Assembly (NCBI GenBank): GCA_003445475.1
Contig: DMDP01000163.1
Coordinates: 1 to 9,965, forward strand
Source: Peptococcaceae bacterium
GTDB lineage: Bacteria > Bacillota > Desulfotomaculia > Desulfotomaculales > UBA12532
Length of the DNA stretch: 9,965 bases
Reading direction: 5' to 3'
The notes under the pieces were generated by a model, which saw nothing but the letters and a program-made list of their open reading frames with translations, ran no database searches and had not been told where the DNA came from. Position 1 is the first letter of the stretch. The number at the start of each line of letters is the position of its first letter. The position numbers were made by a program, and so were the translations under genes. Of this stretch, positions 1 through 7,088 are shown piece after piece.

Positions 1-974
1 TTCTGTTCATTAAGAAACAGCACCCCGAGCGCGCGGGGCAGGTCGTCTTCCGCCGCAGCGACAAAGAGATCGGCCCCTGGGCCGAGCGTGACGACGACAG
101 CCCCCGCGCCTACCGGCTGGAGTACGCCCGCCTGGTGAACGGCATCGTGTACCCCGCCAACGGCTTCAGCGTCACCGTCAACTCCACCACCGGAGAGGTC
201 ACCGACTACAGTATGCGGTGGTGGGATACCTCCTTCCCGGCGCCTGCCGGCGTCATCGACAGGGCCAGGGCGGCCGCCCTCTACCTGGAGAAGCACCCGC
301 TGCTGCTGGAATACGTGCGGGCCTTCGAACGCCGGCCCGACGGTCCCGACCGGCCCAGGTACTTCCTGGTTTACCACCCCACCGGCTGGCCGATGGGGGT
401 GCTGGACGCCAAAACCGGCCAGGAATTAGACGATGAAGGGAAACCGGTCCTCAGCCGCAAGGCCGACTTCACGGACATCGCCGGCCACCCGGCCGCCAAG
501 GAGATCCAACTGCTGGCCGACCAGGGCATTGTCTCGGCCGAGGACGGACGGTTCCGGCCCAACGACCGGGTCACCGGCGGCGAAATGCTGGCGTGGCTGG
601 TGGCCGCCGCCGACCGGGACGGCTACCGGCCCCTGGCCAAGGAGGACGACGACCGGCTTATCGAACGGGCGCTGGCCCTGGGGATCATCGCCGCCGGCGA
701 GGACATCGGGGCGGCTTCCCCCGTAACCAGGCTGCAGGCGGCGCGCTGGCTGGTCAACAGCCAGGGCTTCGGGGCGCTTGCCCGCCACGGCGAGATCTTT
801 AACCTGAAGGTCGCCGACGCGGCGGCCATCGGCCCCGCCGACCGCGGCTACGTCGCCGCCGCCCTGGCCATGGGCTACCTGACCCCGCAGCCCGACGGCC
901 GGTTCGGCCCCGAGGGCGGCGTCACGAGGGGCGAGGCGGCCACCATGCTCGTGCGCGCCCTGACCGCCAAATAA
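1..974 (+). CDS. YcdB/YcdC-domain surface protein with three C-terminal SLH repeats (5' truncated)
   Basis: The gene enters from the left edge. The frame is open from base 3 (LFIKKQHPERAGQVVF...), so the GTG at 135 is internal, not the start; about 323 residues are visible and the stop is TAA at 972-974. The first half has the YcdB/YcdC (PepSY-like) pattern: the stretch YARLVNGIVYPANGFSV, then VNSTTGEVTDYSMRWW with its tG.V..y...W signature. The second half carries three SLH repeats beginning near FTDIAGHPAAKEIQLL, DDDRLIERALALGII and LKVADAAAIGPADRGYV, each ending in a (V)TR/TG-E/Q-A/M type helix. SLH repeats normally bind pyruvylated secondary cell-wall polymer, so the protein is inferred to be exported and held non-covalently at the wall. 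The signal peptide would lie upstream of the window. No terminator is evident after the stop. The exact function of YcdB/YcdC domains is not established; SLH anchoring is the secure part. Confidence 0.9.
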   Translation, partial: LFIKKQHPERAGQVVFRRSDKEIGPWAERDDDSPRAYRLEYARLVNGIVYPANGFSVTVNSTTGEVTDYSMRWWDTSFPAPAGVIDRARAAALYLEKHPLLLEYVRAFERRPDGPDRPRYFLVYHPTGWPMGVLDAKTGQELDDEGKPVLSRKADFTDIAGHPAAKEIQLLADQGIVSAEDGRFRPNDRVTGGEMLAWLVAAADRDGYRPLAKEDDDRLIERALALGIIAAGEDIGAASPVTRLQAARWLVNSQGFGALARHGEIFNLKVADAAAIGPADRGYVAAALAMGYLTPQPDGRFGPEGGVTRGEAATMLVRALTAK

Positions 975-1035
975 GGCACTGCCGGCTCAAGCAATGTGTT
1001 TTTCCGGGTTCTCGGCATCTCTGTCAGGGAGGCCT

Positions 1036-1080
1036 TTCCACATTTTTTCTACACTTTTCCCGACATTTTGTTGCCACCGG
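1036..1080 (+). promoter_or_regulatory. Candidate OmpR/PhoP-type operator upstream of the response regulator gene
   Basis: This is an A/T-rich island in otherwise GC-rich sequence. CA dinucleotides stand at 1041, 1052, 1064 and 1075, so the steps are 11, 12 and 11 bp. Read as hexamers they are TCCACA (1037-1042), TCTACA (1048-1053) and CCGACA (1060-1065), similar to the TT(A/C/T)ACA direct repeats of the Bacillus PhoP box, where OmpR-family dimers bind one helical face. A weak promoter could overlap: CCGACA as -35 and CATAGG (1083-1088) as -10 with 17 bp between. That is poor enough to suggest dependence on an activator. A similar tract occurs before the lipoprotein gene at 3317-3357. The binding role is inference. 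Confidence 0.5.
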
Positions 1081-1103
1081 GCCATAGGCTGAAGACGCAA
1101 GGA

Positions 1104-1136
1104 CTCCGACCGCTCGGGAGAAATGCAATGATCTCC
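1104..1136 (+). other. Possible structured leader: two mutually exclusive short hairpins
   Basis: In the leader of the response regulator transcript, CTCCGA (1104-1109) can pair with TCGGGAG (1114-1120) with one bulged G. GGAGA (1117-1121) can instead pair with TCTCC (1132-1136) across a 10-nt loop. The two stems share 1117-1120, so they cannot coexist. This could be chance in GC-rich DNA; no known riboswitch class fits convincingly. Confidence 0.25.
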
Positions 1137-1200
1137 ACCGGGCGGCAACTCGCGGAAAAGGGGGAAGAAGCAGGGTCCGGCACGAGGACGGAGAACTGAA

Positions 1201-1890
1201 ATGCATGGTGAGGCGGCGGTGAAGACCATCTTCGTGGTCGACGACGAGGAGAACATCAGGAACCTCTTGCGCCGGTACCTGGCGCGCGAAGGCTACCGGG
1301 TGGAGACTTTCGGCTCCGCCGAGGAAGCGCAGGCGCGCCTGCGGGAAGTTTTCCCGGACCTGCTCATCCTGGACATCATGCTCCCCGGGCAGGACGGCCT
1401 GGAATTCTGCCGCGAGTTGCGCCGGCGGAGCAGCGTGCCGGTCATTTTTCTCTCCGCGCGCGGGGAAGAGGTAGACCGCGTTTTGGGCCTCGAACTGGGC
1501 GGAGACGATTACGTCCCCAAGCCCTTCAGCCCACGCGAACTGGTCGCCCGCGTGCGCTCCGTGCTCCGCCGGGCCGCCGGCGCCGCCCCGCCGCACAAGA
1601 TAGAGGCCGCCGACCTCGAGATCTACCCGGGCGACCGCCGCGTCCTTGTCGGCGGGGCCGAGTTGTCCCTCACGCGGAAGGAGTACGATCTCCTGCTGCT
1701 TTTTGCCCGCCACCCGCAGCGGACGTTCTCCCGGGAGGAAGTGCTCGACCTGGTGTGGGGATACGACTATTTTGGCGACACCAGGGCGGTGGACGACCTT
1801 GTGAAGCGGGTGCGCAAGAAGCTCCGGGCCGCCGGTTCCCGCGCGCAGATAGCTACCGTGTGGGGAGTGGGCTACCGGCTGCAATGCTGA
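1201..1890 (+). CDS. OmpR/PhoB-family two-component response regulator
   Basis: A cytoplasmic transcription factor of 229 residues, normal for the family. The N-terminal receiver domain shows the acidic pair D14-D15 (FVVDDEEN), the phospho-acceptor D58 (LLILDIMLP), the switch serine S85 (VIFLSARG) and the conserved K107 (DDYVPKPFSPREL). The C-terminal winged-helix DNA-binding domain covers about residues 130-229, with LTRKEYDLLLLFARHP, the recognition-helix region DTRAVDDLVKRVRKKLR and the terminal hairpin VWGVGYRL. ATG 1201 has GGAG (1190-1193) 7 nt upstream. GTG 1219 is a serious alternative, because it gives the usual family start (V/M)KTIFVVDDEEN and has GGTGAGG at 1207-1213. The gene overlaps the histidine kinase gene by 7 nt, so the two form one operon and almost certainly one signalling pair. 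The 11-bp repeats upstream of it and of the transporter operon are its likely targets. The closest functional analogues are PhoP/ResD-like regulators, but the signal cannot be read from sequence. Confidence 0.97.
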   Translation: MHGEAAVKTIFVVDDEENIRNLLRRYLAREGYRVETFGSAEEAQARLREVFPDLLILDIMLPGQDGLEFCRELRRRSSVPVIFLSARGEEVDRVLGLELGGDDYVPKPFSPRELVARVRSVLRRAAGAAPPHKIEAADLEIYPGDRRVLVGGAELSLTRKEYDLLLLFARHPQRTFSREEVLDLVWGYDYFGDTRAVDDLVKRVRKKLRAAGSRAQIATVWGVGYRLQC

Positions 1891-3260
1891 AGCTGCGCAG
1901 CATTACCACGAAAATTTTTCTCGGGTACGCCGCGGCGGTGATCTGCAGCACCGGCGTCATGGGTTTCCTCTTCCATACCCTGACGCGGCACTACATGGAG
2001 GCGCGGGTAGCCCGCGCTATGATCCGCCAGGCCCAGACCCTGGCAAGGGAGATGAGCCGGGAGCATGCCCCGCCTGCCCGCGTGCCTATTCCCTTCGGGG
2101 ATCAAGTCCTGGAGGGAGACTTCGTGGTGACGGACCGTGAGGGGACGGTGTTATACGGCAGCGCTCCGGCTGCCTTCCCCCCCGGCATCCGCTTGCCGCA
2201 TGTGCTGCGAGAAGGAATGCCACCTCCGCCTGCCGTCCTTCCCCGTGGCCACCGGGACTACATCGTCGCCGCCGCGCCCCTGCCTCCCGGCGAGCAGCCG
2301 GGCGGGACGATGTACCTGCTGCTGCGGCGCGGGGCATTTGAGGCGTTAAGCGGGAGACTTTTTGGGATATTCCTGCAGAGCCTGGGAGCCGGCCTGGCCG
2401 TCTCGCTTATCGGCGCCTGGCTGGTGGCGCGGCACCTCACCCGCCCGCTCCACGCGTTGAAGGAGAAGGCGCGCGCCATAGCCAGGAGGGAATTCGACGC
2501 GCGCGTGGAGGTCGGGTCGCAGGACGAATTGGCGGACCTCGCCCGCACGTTCAACGAAATGGCTGCGGCGCTCAAGGAGCACGAGGCCGCCACGAAACGC
2601 CTCCTGCAGCACACCTCGCACGAGTTGCGGACGCCTCTCACCAGCATCCAGGGGTACGCCGAGGGGATCAAGGACGGCGTGTTCAGTGGCGAGGAGGCGG
2701 AGCACGCGGCGGAAATCATCGCCAGGGAAACCGGGCGGCTCTGCCGGTTCGTTGACGAGCTTCTGTACCTGGCGCGTCTCGAAAGCCCCCACGAAACGTA
2801 TGCGCTGGAGCCCGTGGACGCCCGCGAGATCCTCGCCGCGGCGGTGGAAGGCCTGGGAGGATACGCCACGGAACGGGGTGTGGCCCTGGTGAACGAAGTG
2901 AGAGAGGAGATACCGCTGCGGGCCGACGCCGCCAAGCTGCGGCGGCTGTTCGACAACCTGCTGGGTAACGCCATCAGGCACGCCGCCGGCCGGGTGGTGG
3001 TTTCTGCGCGGCGACAGGAAACCGGCGGCGTTACCATAGCCTTCCGGGACGACGGGCCGGGGTTCGACCTGCAGGACCTCGGCCGCGTTTTCGAGCCGTA
3101 CTTCACGGGCCGCCGGGGGAATACCGGCCTGGGCCTGGCCATCGTGCGCACCATCGCGGAAAGGCACGGGGGCTCGGTCCGGGCGGCGAACCACCCGGAC
3201 GGCGGCGCCGTGGTGGAGGTCACCCTTCCGCCGACTCCCTCTCCGGGAAGCCGGGGGTAA
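1884..3260 (+). CDS. Membrane sensor histidine kinase (HAMP-HisKA-HATPase), partner of the upstream regulator
   Basis: The product has 458 residues from ATG 1884. That start overlaps the regulator's stop codon (ATGCTGA), and no well-placed Shine-Dalgarno is visible, so translation is probably coupled. The frame is open further upstream (from 1755), but that stretch lies inside the regulator. Domains in order: membrane segment at about 11-31; extracytoplasmic sensor region at about 32-159 containing GDFVVTDREGTVLYG, as in small PAS/Cache folds; second membrane segment at about 160-183; HAMP at about 184-236; dimerisation/phosphotransfer helix with H-box SHELRT and phospho-accepting H246; then the ATPase domain with N-box DNLLGNAIRH (N358, N362), G1 box DDGPGF (389-394), F-box FEPYF (403-407) and G2 box NTGLGLAIV (413-421). 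All catalytic boxes are intact. It should autophosphorylate and pass phosphate to D58 of the neighbouring regulator. The signal is unknown; linkage to the transporter operon suggests an envelope or drug cue. No terminator is evident downstream. Confidence 0.97.
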   Translation: MLKLRSITTKIFLGYAAAVICSTGVMGFLFHTLTRHYMEARVARAMIRQAQTLAREMSREHAPPARVPIPFGDQVLEGDFVVTDREGTVLYGSAPAAFPPGIRLPHVLREGMPPPPAVLPRGHRDYIVAAAPLPPGEQPGGTMYLLLRRGAFEALSGRLFGIFLQSLGAGLAVSLIGAWLVARHLTRPLHALKEKARAIARREFDARVEVGSQDELADLARTFNEMAAALKEHEAATKRLLQHTSHELRTPLTSIQGYAEGIKDGVFSGEEAEHAAEIIARETGRLCRFVDELLYLARLESPHETYALEPVDAREILAAAVEGLGGYATERGVALVNEVREEIPLRADAAKLRRLFDNLLGNAIRHAAGRVVVSARRQETGGVTIAFRDDGPGFDLQDLGRVFEPYFTGRRGNTGLGLAIVRTIAERHGGSVRAANHPDGGAVVEVTLPPTPSPGSRG

Positions 3261-3316
3261 TCAAACCACCCTTTCCTTTCTTCCCCGCCCTGCCAGGTCA
3301 AATTCCATTCGCATTT

Positions 3317-3357
3317 CCCCAGTTTTTTTACAGTTTTCTTACATTAATTTGGCAGCT
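3317..3357 (+). promoter_or_regulatory. Candidate OmpR/PhoP-type operator and promoter of the transporter operon
   Basis: In the 129-nt gap between the kinase and lipoprotein genes, CA dinucleotides lie at 3321, 3332, 3343 and 3354, an exact 11-bp period over four turns, in a T-rich context. The clearest pair is TTTACA (3328-3333), 5 nt, CTTACA (3339-3344), which matches the direct-repeat layout of PhoP/PhoB boxes. The tract aligns with 1041-1080 upstream of the response regulator gene; the first 11-bp unit agrees at 9 of 11 positions. A possible core promoter is CTTACA with AATAAC (3363-3368) as -10, spaced 18 bp, which is weak and again suggests activation. Binding by the adjacent regulator is inference. 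Confidence 0.55.
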
Positions 3358-3377
3358 CTCAAAATAACTTTAATAGC

Positions 3378-3386
3378 GGAGGTGAT
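3378..3386 (+). promoter_or_regulatory. Strong ribosome binding site of the lipoprotein gene
   Basis: GGAGGTGAT is a full match to the 16S rRNA 3' end and sits a few bases before ATG 3390. It fixes the start and marks the first cistron of the operon. The ATG at 3385 lies within it and is out of frame. Confidence 0.85.
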
Positions 3387-3389
3387 GTT

Positions 3390-3968
3390 ATGAAATTCGG
3401 CAAACCGCTGTTAATCTTGGCAGTCGGGGTTTTTCTGTTGTCGGTCGCAGGCTGCGGGAGTAAAGCGACAGGTGGCCAAAAGGATGCCGGCGCGGCAGAC
3501 GCTGCGGGCGGCGAAAAAGTGGTGATGCCGGCGGAAAGACCGGATTTGATAGGCAAGGTAAAAGAGGTAGTGGGCAATGAAGTGACGGTGTACAAGGTAG
3601 AGATGAATCTCCCGGAGCAAAGACCCGCCGAGAATAGTCAACAGAAGGCAAGTGGCGAGCCTGGCCAGAGCAGTCAGGGCCCCGGCCCGCAAAACGGGCC
3701 GCCCGGCCTGGAGGTTACCGAGGACACCGAGACGTTTTTAATACCCGTCGGCACCCCTATCGTAACGAGGGAGAGGGGAACCGGTGAGACAAAGACGCTC
3801 GCGGTCACGGACATCAAGAAAGACCAGATGATACGCGTGTGGAAAGAAAACGGGGCGGTCGTCTTCGTGGAAGTAATGGGCGGTGCCAGGCGGGCAAACG
3901 GCAATGCCGGCGCTTCCGGCGGTAATCGGCCGCCCGGCGGCCCCGTCGGTCCTCCGCCGCCAATGTAA
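3390..3968 (+). CDS. Lipoprotein of unknown function, first gene of the efflux operon
   Basis: The product has 192 residues. The N terminus is a classic lipoprotein signal: K2/K5, hydrophobic LLILAVGVFLLS, then lipobox V-A-G-C with C22 as the lipidated residue, so it should sit on the outer face of the cytoplasmic membrane. After a flexible Gly/Ala linker, residues about 50-75 (DLIGKVKEVVGNEVTVYKVEM) and 108-164 (...TFLIPVGTPIVTRE...LAVTDIKKDQMIRVWKEN...VVFVEVMGG) look beta-rich. The pattern G-V/K-V.-VVGNEVTV recalls small OB-like/DUF5666-type domains, but I am not confident of that family. A Q/P/G-rich low-complexity insert (about 76-106) splits the core and the tail (165-192) is Gly/Pro-rich. 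It starts 129 nt after the kinase and 25 nt before the ATPase gene, downstream of the putative operator. It could be a sensor, a pump accessory or a cell-wall factor; I cannot choose. Confidence 0.85.
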   Translation: MKFGKPLLILAVGVFLLSVAGCGSKATGGQKDAGAADAAGGEKVVMPAERPDLIGKVKEVVGNEVTVYKVEMNLPEQRPAENSQQKASGEPGQSSQGPGPQNGPPGLEVTEDTETFLIPVGTPIVTRERGTGETKTLAVTDIKKDQMIRVWKENGAVVFVEVMGGARRANGNAGASGGNRPPGGPVGPPPPM

Positions 3969-3993
3969 GCGGAGGAGGCGGTCGACCGGAGCG

Positions 3994-4692
3994 ATGGGTG
4001 AGAACCGTTTGCCTGTAGTAGACGCGCGCGACATCGTCAAGGTGTATCAAAGCGGCTCCGAGCAGCTCAAAGTCCTCGACCATGTAAGTATTCAGGTTAG
4101 ACGAAAAGACTTTATTGCCATCCTGGGGCCGTCCGGTTCGGGCAAGTCAACTTTGATGCATATACTCGGCTGCCTGGATCTGCCTACTTCCGGCGAGTAT
4201 TATCTGGACGGTCTCGATGTCTTGCGCCTCAAGGAAAACCAGCTGGCCGAAATCAGGAACAAGAAGCTCGGCTTTGTTTTTCAAAAGTTCAATTTGTTGC
4301 CACGGTTAACGGCCATCCAAAATGTCGTGCTGCCCTTGCTTTACCGCGGCATCGATGAGAAAGAAGCCATGAAGCTGGCAGAGGAAAAACTGAGTCTCTT
4401 AGGCTTAGGGGAACGGCTTAACCATAAGCCTAATGAACTGTCAGGGGGGGAGCAACAGAGGGTGGCCATTGCCAGGGCGATAGTGGGTAATCCGGAGGTA
4501 ATCCTGGCCGACGAGCCCACCGGCAATTTGGACAGCAAATCAACTAAAGACGTTATCGGGGTTTTTCAAGAGCTGAACAAGCAAGGAAATACCATAGTAA
4601 TGATCACCCACGATGTGGAGGTGGCCCGGCAAGCAAACAAGATATTCTACATACGAGACGGCAAAATTTATGATGACGGGGGTTTACCATAA
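3994..4692 (+). CDS. MacB/LolD-type ABC transporter ATPase
   Basis: The product has 232 residues, the usual length for a stand-alone MacB/LolD/FtsE-class nucleotide-binding subunit. Visible motifs: Walker [10 protein letters not shown] (45-53), Q-loop Q97 ([10 protein letters not shown]), signature LSGGEQQR (149-156), Walker B ending ILADEP (D173, catalytic E174), D-loop NLD and switch H206 (MITHD). The characteristic [13 protein letters not shown] and [17 protein letters not shown] stretches place it in the MacB export group. ATG 3994 gives [26 protein letters not shown] at 3971-3978 is rather far (15 nt) and GGAG at 3988-3991 too near, so the start is slightly uncertain. The frame upstream of this ATG overlaps the lipoprotein gene and is not supported. 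It should pair with the permease at 5876 to drive a mechanotransmission-type exporter. Confidence 0.97.
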   Translation: MGENRLPVVDARDIVKVYQSGSEQLKVLDHVSIQVRRKDFIAILGPSGSGKSTLMHILGCLDLPTSGEYYLDGLDVLRLKENQLAEIRNKKLGFVFQKFNLLPRLTAIQNVVLPLLYRGIDEKEAMKLAEEKLSLLGLGERLNHKPNELSGGEQQRVAIARAIVGNPEVILADEPTGNLDSKSTKDVIGVFQELNKQGNTIVMITHDVEVARQANKIFYIRDGKIYDDGGLP

Positions 4693-4707
4693 TGGGGGTC
4701 AAGGGAG

Positions 4708-5871
4708 TTGTTTAAACTTAAAAACAGGAAGGTCCTGGCGATTGCAGCCGTATCGGTCGTTCTTCTACTGGCAACAGGAGCGGGTTTCTGGTTGCGAAGC
4801 AAAAGTGTGGATGCCACAAAAGAGATGGAGTATCAGAAGGTACAGGTAAGGAGAGATGATATTGTTGTTGGCCTGGATGCTGACGGGACGATTGAGTTTT
4901 CCAAGGTTAACTTGAGATTCGGTGTAAGAGGCACCGTTGCCGAAATACTGGTTGCCGAGGGCGATCAAATAAAAAAGGGCGCCGTTATCGCCAAGCTGGA
5001 CGACCGGGACTATCAGGATGAGTACCAGTTAGCTTTGGCCAAACTGCAAGACGCCAAAGAACAACAACTAACCAGCATTTTGAGCATGGAGTTAAAATTA
5101 AAAACCACGGAAGCAGATCTGGAGAGACTCAGGAATGAATATCAAGAGATGGAAGCAATCCCTGAGGCTTACTCGGCTTACGAAAGAAAGATGAAGAAAA
5201 TGGAACTGGATAACAAGGAAGTAGAATACCAGAACTTGGTCAAAGAATTTGAAATCCTGAAAAAGCAGAATTTGCAACAATATGAGCTGCAAGTAAAAAT
5301 GGCTAAAGAGAACCTGGAGGACACAATTTTATATGCGCCGGTCTCGGGTGTCGTTCTGAGTCTCTCGAAGAAGGTGGGGGAAACCGTTTCCGACGAGGAG
5401 GATTTCGCCGTCATCCACGAAAACCAGGCCGTTAAGGCGGTAACTAAGGTAATTGAATACGACATCGGTCAGATCAAAGTAGGGCAGAAAGTATATGTGA
5501 CGGTGGAAGCACTGCCGGACGAGAAGTTCTCAGGTGAGGTGAGCAAAATAAGCTCTTTACCGGTTGAAGATGCTTCCGGTCTGGTAAACTACCTGGTAGA
5601 GATTGACATCAAAGACCCCGCTCCCGAGTTAAAAGACGGCATGACGTGTACGGTAACTTTTGTCGTGAAAGAGGTTAAGAACTGCCTGGTAGTGCCCTAT
5701 GAAGCCGTCAGGGCCGTTGGCGGAAAACAGTTTGTAACCGTTCTTGATGAGGCCGGTAATATGGTGGAAAGGCAAATAAAAGCCGGTTTTACGGACGGCA
5801 CCAGCGTGGAAGTCCTCGAAGGTCTCGAGGTAAACGAAACCGTGGTTTACCTTAAACGCAAGAGCAGGTGA
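4708..5871 (+). CDS. MacA-like membrane fusion (periplasmic adaptor) protein
   Basis: The product has 387 residues as read from TTG 4708. It has one N-terminal membrane segment (about 9-29), no lipobox, then the nested layout of the HlyD/MacA family: first lipoyl half-motif at about 68-98 (RFGVRGTVAEILVAEGDQIKKGAVIAKLD), a long charged coiled-coil hairpin at about 101-205, second lipoyl half at about 206-232 (ILYAPVSGVVLSLSKKVGETVS), a beta-barrel domain at about 240-322 and a membrane-proximal domain to the end (CLVVPYEAV...). Adaptors of this type connect the permease to an exit partner, here presumably the TolC-like protein at 7089. The start is odd: AAGGGAG directly abuts the TTG, while an ATG at 4692 overlapping the ATPase stop (TAATG) is out of frame by one base. 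Removing one G from the run at 4694-4698 would give MGSRELFKLKNRK. The permease gene follows after 4 nt. Confidence 0.93.
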   Translation: MFKLKNRKVLAIAAVSVVLLLATGAGFWLRSKSVDATKEMEYQKVQVRRDDIVVGLDADGTIEFSKVNLRFGVRGTVAEILVAEGDQIKKGAVIAKLDDRDYQDEYQLALAKLQDAKEQQLTSILSMELKLKTTEADLERLRNEYQEMEAIPEAYSAYERKMKKMELDNKEVEYQNLVKEFEILKKQNLQQYELQVKMAKENLEDTILYAPVSGVVLSLSKKVGETVSDEEDFAVIHENQAVKAVTKVIEYDIGQIKVGQKVYVTVEALPDEKFSGEVSKISSLPVEDASGLVNYLVEIDIKDPAPELKDGMTCTVTFVVKEVKNCLVVPYEAVRAVGGKQFVTVLDEAGNMVERQIKAGFTDGTSVEVLEGLEVNETVVYLKRKSR

Positions 5872-5875
5872 TTCT

Positions 5876-7063
5876 TTGAGGTTCAAACAACTTCTCAAAC
5901 TTGTCCTGATAAATGTCTCCCAGAACAAGGTGCGCAGTTTTTTGACTACGCTAGGGGTCATTGTTGGTACGGCCACGGTCTTCCTGGTAGTGGCCATCGG
6001 CAAAGGGGGCGAGGCGCAGGTCAGTGAGCAGTTTTCTAAGCTAAATGTTGGGTCGATTATGGTCATGCCAGCCCAGAGGGGCAAAGTAGTGGATCCCTTA
6101 ACCAAGAAGGATGCGCAGTTGTTCACGGAAAGCGATAATATCGCGCACGCTTTTCCCGTTTTGCGGGGCAACGGAGATATCAATTACGCCGATTTCTCTT
6201 TGAACGGCGGTTTCATAGCCATCCCGCCGGAGTTTCAGCAGAGCAATAATCTAACTATTCAACAAGGCAGGGCGCTTGAAGACGAAGATGAGAAAAAGAA
6301 AAATAAGTGTGCCGTGCTGGGGGCGGAACTGGCGAACACACTCACGGACGGGAATCCCTCTGAAATCGTCGGTCAAAGCATCACCATCAACAGGAGGAAG
6401 TTTGAGGTAGTAGGTATTTATAATCGAGTAGGGGACACCGGTTCGCCCTTCAGTTATGACGACGCGGCTTTTATTGCCTACTCGGTGGGAGAAAAGTATT
6501 TATTGGGGACCAGGGCGAACCCCACGATTATGGTTGAGGCGACGGGCCTCGAGACGGTCCAGGCCGCCATAGACGATATTACGTATATTTTAAACGAGAC
6601 CCACCGTATGGGAGGAGCGGAACAGTTTCGTATTCTGGATGCCGGCAGCAGATTGGCCGCAGCCCAGGAGTCGGCCAGAACCATGTCTTTGCTTTTGTTG
6701 GCCGTGGCAGTGGTTGTCTTAATAGTCAGTGGGATAGGGATCATGAACGTCATGTTCGTGACGGTAAAGGAAAGAACCGGGGAAATCGGCATTCTGAAGG
6801 CAATCGGGGCCAAAAAACGGGAGATACTGGGCCAGTTCCTGGCGGAGGCCGTTGTTATTAGCTTGGCCGGTGGAGTATTGGGTGCGGTTCTAGGCTTCTT
6901 GGCCGTTCCTCTGCTGAAGTATTTAGAGCTGCCTGCCGTCCCCTCGGTGGGTGGAATTGTACTGGGTTTAACGTTTTCCGTAATTACCGGTGTGTTTTTC
7001 GGGTTTTATCCCGCCTGGAAAGCTGCTGAATTAAGTCCGATAGACGCGCTGAGATACGAGTGA
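5876..7063 (+). CDS. MacB-type ABC transporter permease (FtsX fold)
   Basis: The product has 395 residues with the MacB topology: one membrane helix at about 21-43 (SFLTTLGVIVGTATVFLVVA), a large extracytoplasmic domain at about 44-268 (MacB periplasmic core, with SIMVMPAQRG, AVLGAELANTL and VGQSITINRRKFEVVGIY), then three helices at about 270-294, 322-346 and 357-380. The stretch GIGIMNVMFVTVKERTGEIGILKAIGAKKREIL (287-319) is the cytoplasmic coupling region typical of FtsX-family permeases. The ATPase is a separate gene rather than fused as in E. coli MacB. The TTG start at 5876 lies 4 nt after the adaptor stop, and the adaptor's last codons supply AGGTGATT as Shine-Dalgarno. A start at GTG 5868 is excluded because it stops at once. 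The substrate is unknown; relatives export macrolides, peptides, bacteriocins or lipids. The next gene begins 25 nt after the stop. Confidence 0.95.
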   Translation: MRFKQLLKLVLINVSQNKVRSFLTTLGVIVGTATVFLVVAIGKGGEAQVSEQFSKLNVGSIMVMPAQRGKVVDPLTKKDAQLFTESDNIAHAFPVLRGNGDINYADFSLNGGFIAIPPEFQQSNNLTIQQGRALEDEDEKKKNKCAVLGAELANTLTDGNPSEIVGQSITINRRKFEVVGIYNRVGDTGSPFSYDDAAFIAYSVGEKYLLGTRANPTIMVEATGLETVQAAIDDITYILNETHRMGGAEQFRILDAGSRLAAAQESARTMSLLLLAVAVVVLIVSGIGIMNVMFVTVKERTGEIGILKAIGAKKREILGQFLAEAVVISLAGGVLGAVLGFLAVPLLKYLELPAVPSVGGIVLGLTFSVITGVFFGFYPAWKAAELSPIDALRYE

Positions 7064-7088
7064 ATTGGGATTAAGGGAGACGGATGTT

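Noticed and set aside
1094..1112. GACGCAAGGACTCCGACC resembles the core of class I cyclic-di-GMP riboswitches (GACGCAAAGCCTCCGGCC).
   Set aside because: The upstream GGCAAACC element, the GNRA-capped stem and the downstream tetraloop-receptor/GGTTACC part are absent, so the fold cannot form.
996..1199. Open + frame of 67 codons ending just before the response regulator ATG.
   Set aside because: No ribosome binding site, it spans the A/T-rich operator, and the residue composition is not protein-like.
1024..1884. Long minus-strand open frame of 286 codons opposite the response regulator.
   Set aside because: It is a mirror frame of a GC-rich gene; the + strand product has all receiver and winged-helix motifs, and the minus product shows none.
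2258..3301. Minus-strand open frames of 347 and 282 codons opposite the histidine kinase.
   Set aside because: They are Arg/Ser/Pro-rich shadow translations with no start signal, while the + strand kinase boxes are all intact.
7065..7088. Upstream TTG start for the TolC-like gene.
   Set aside because: It would add MGLRETDV before the signal peptide; ATG 7089 has a well-spaced AAGGGAG and a clean Sec signal.
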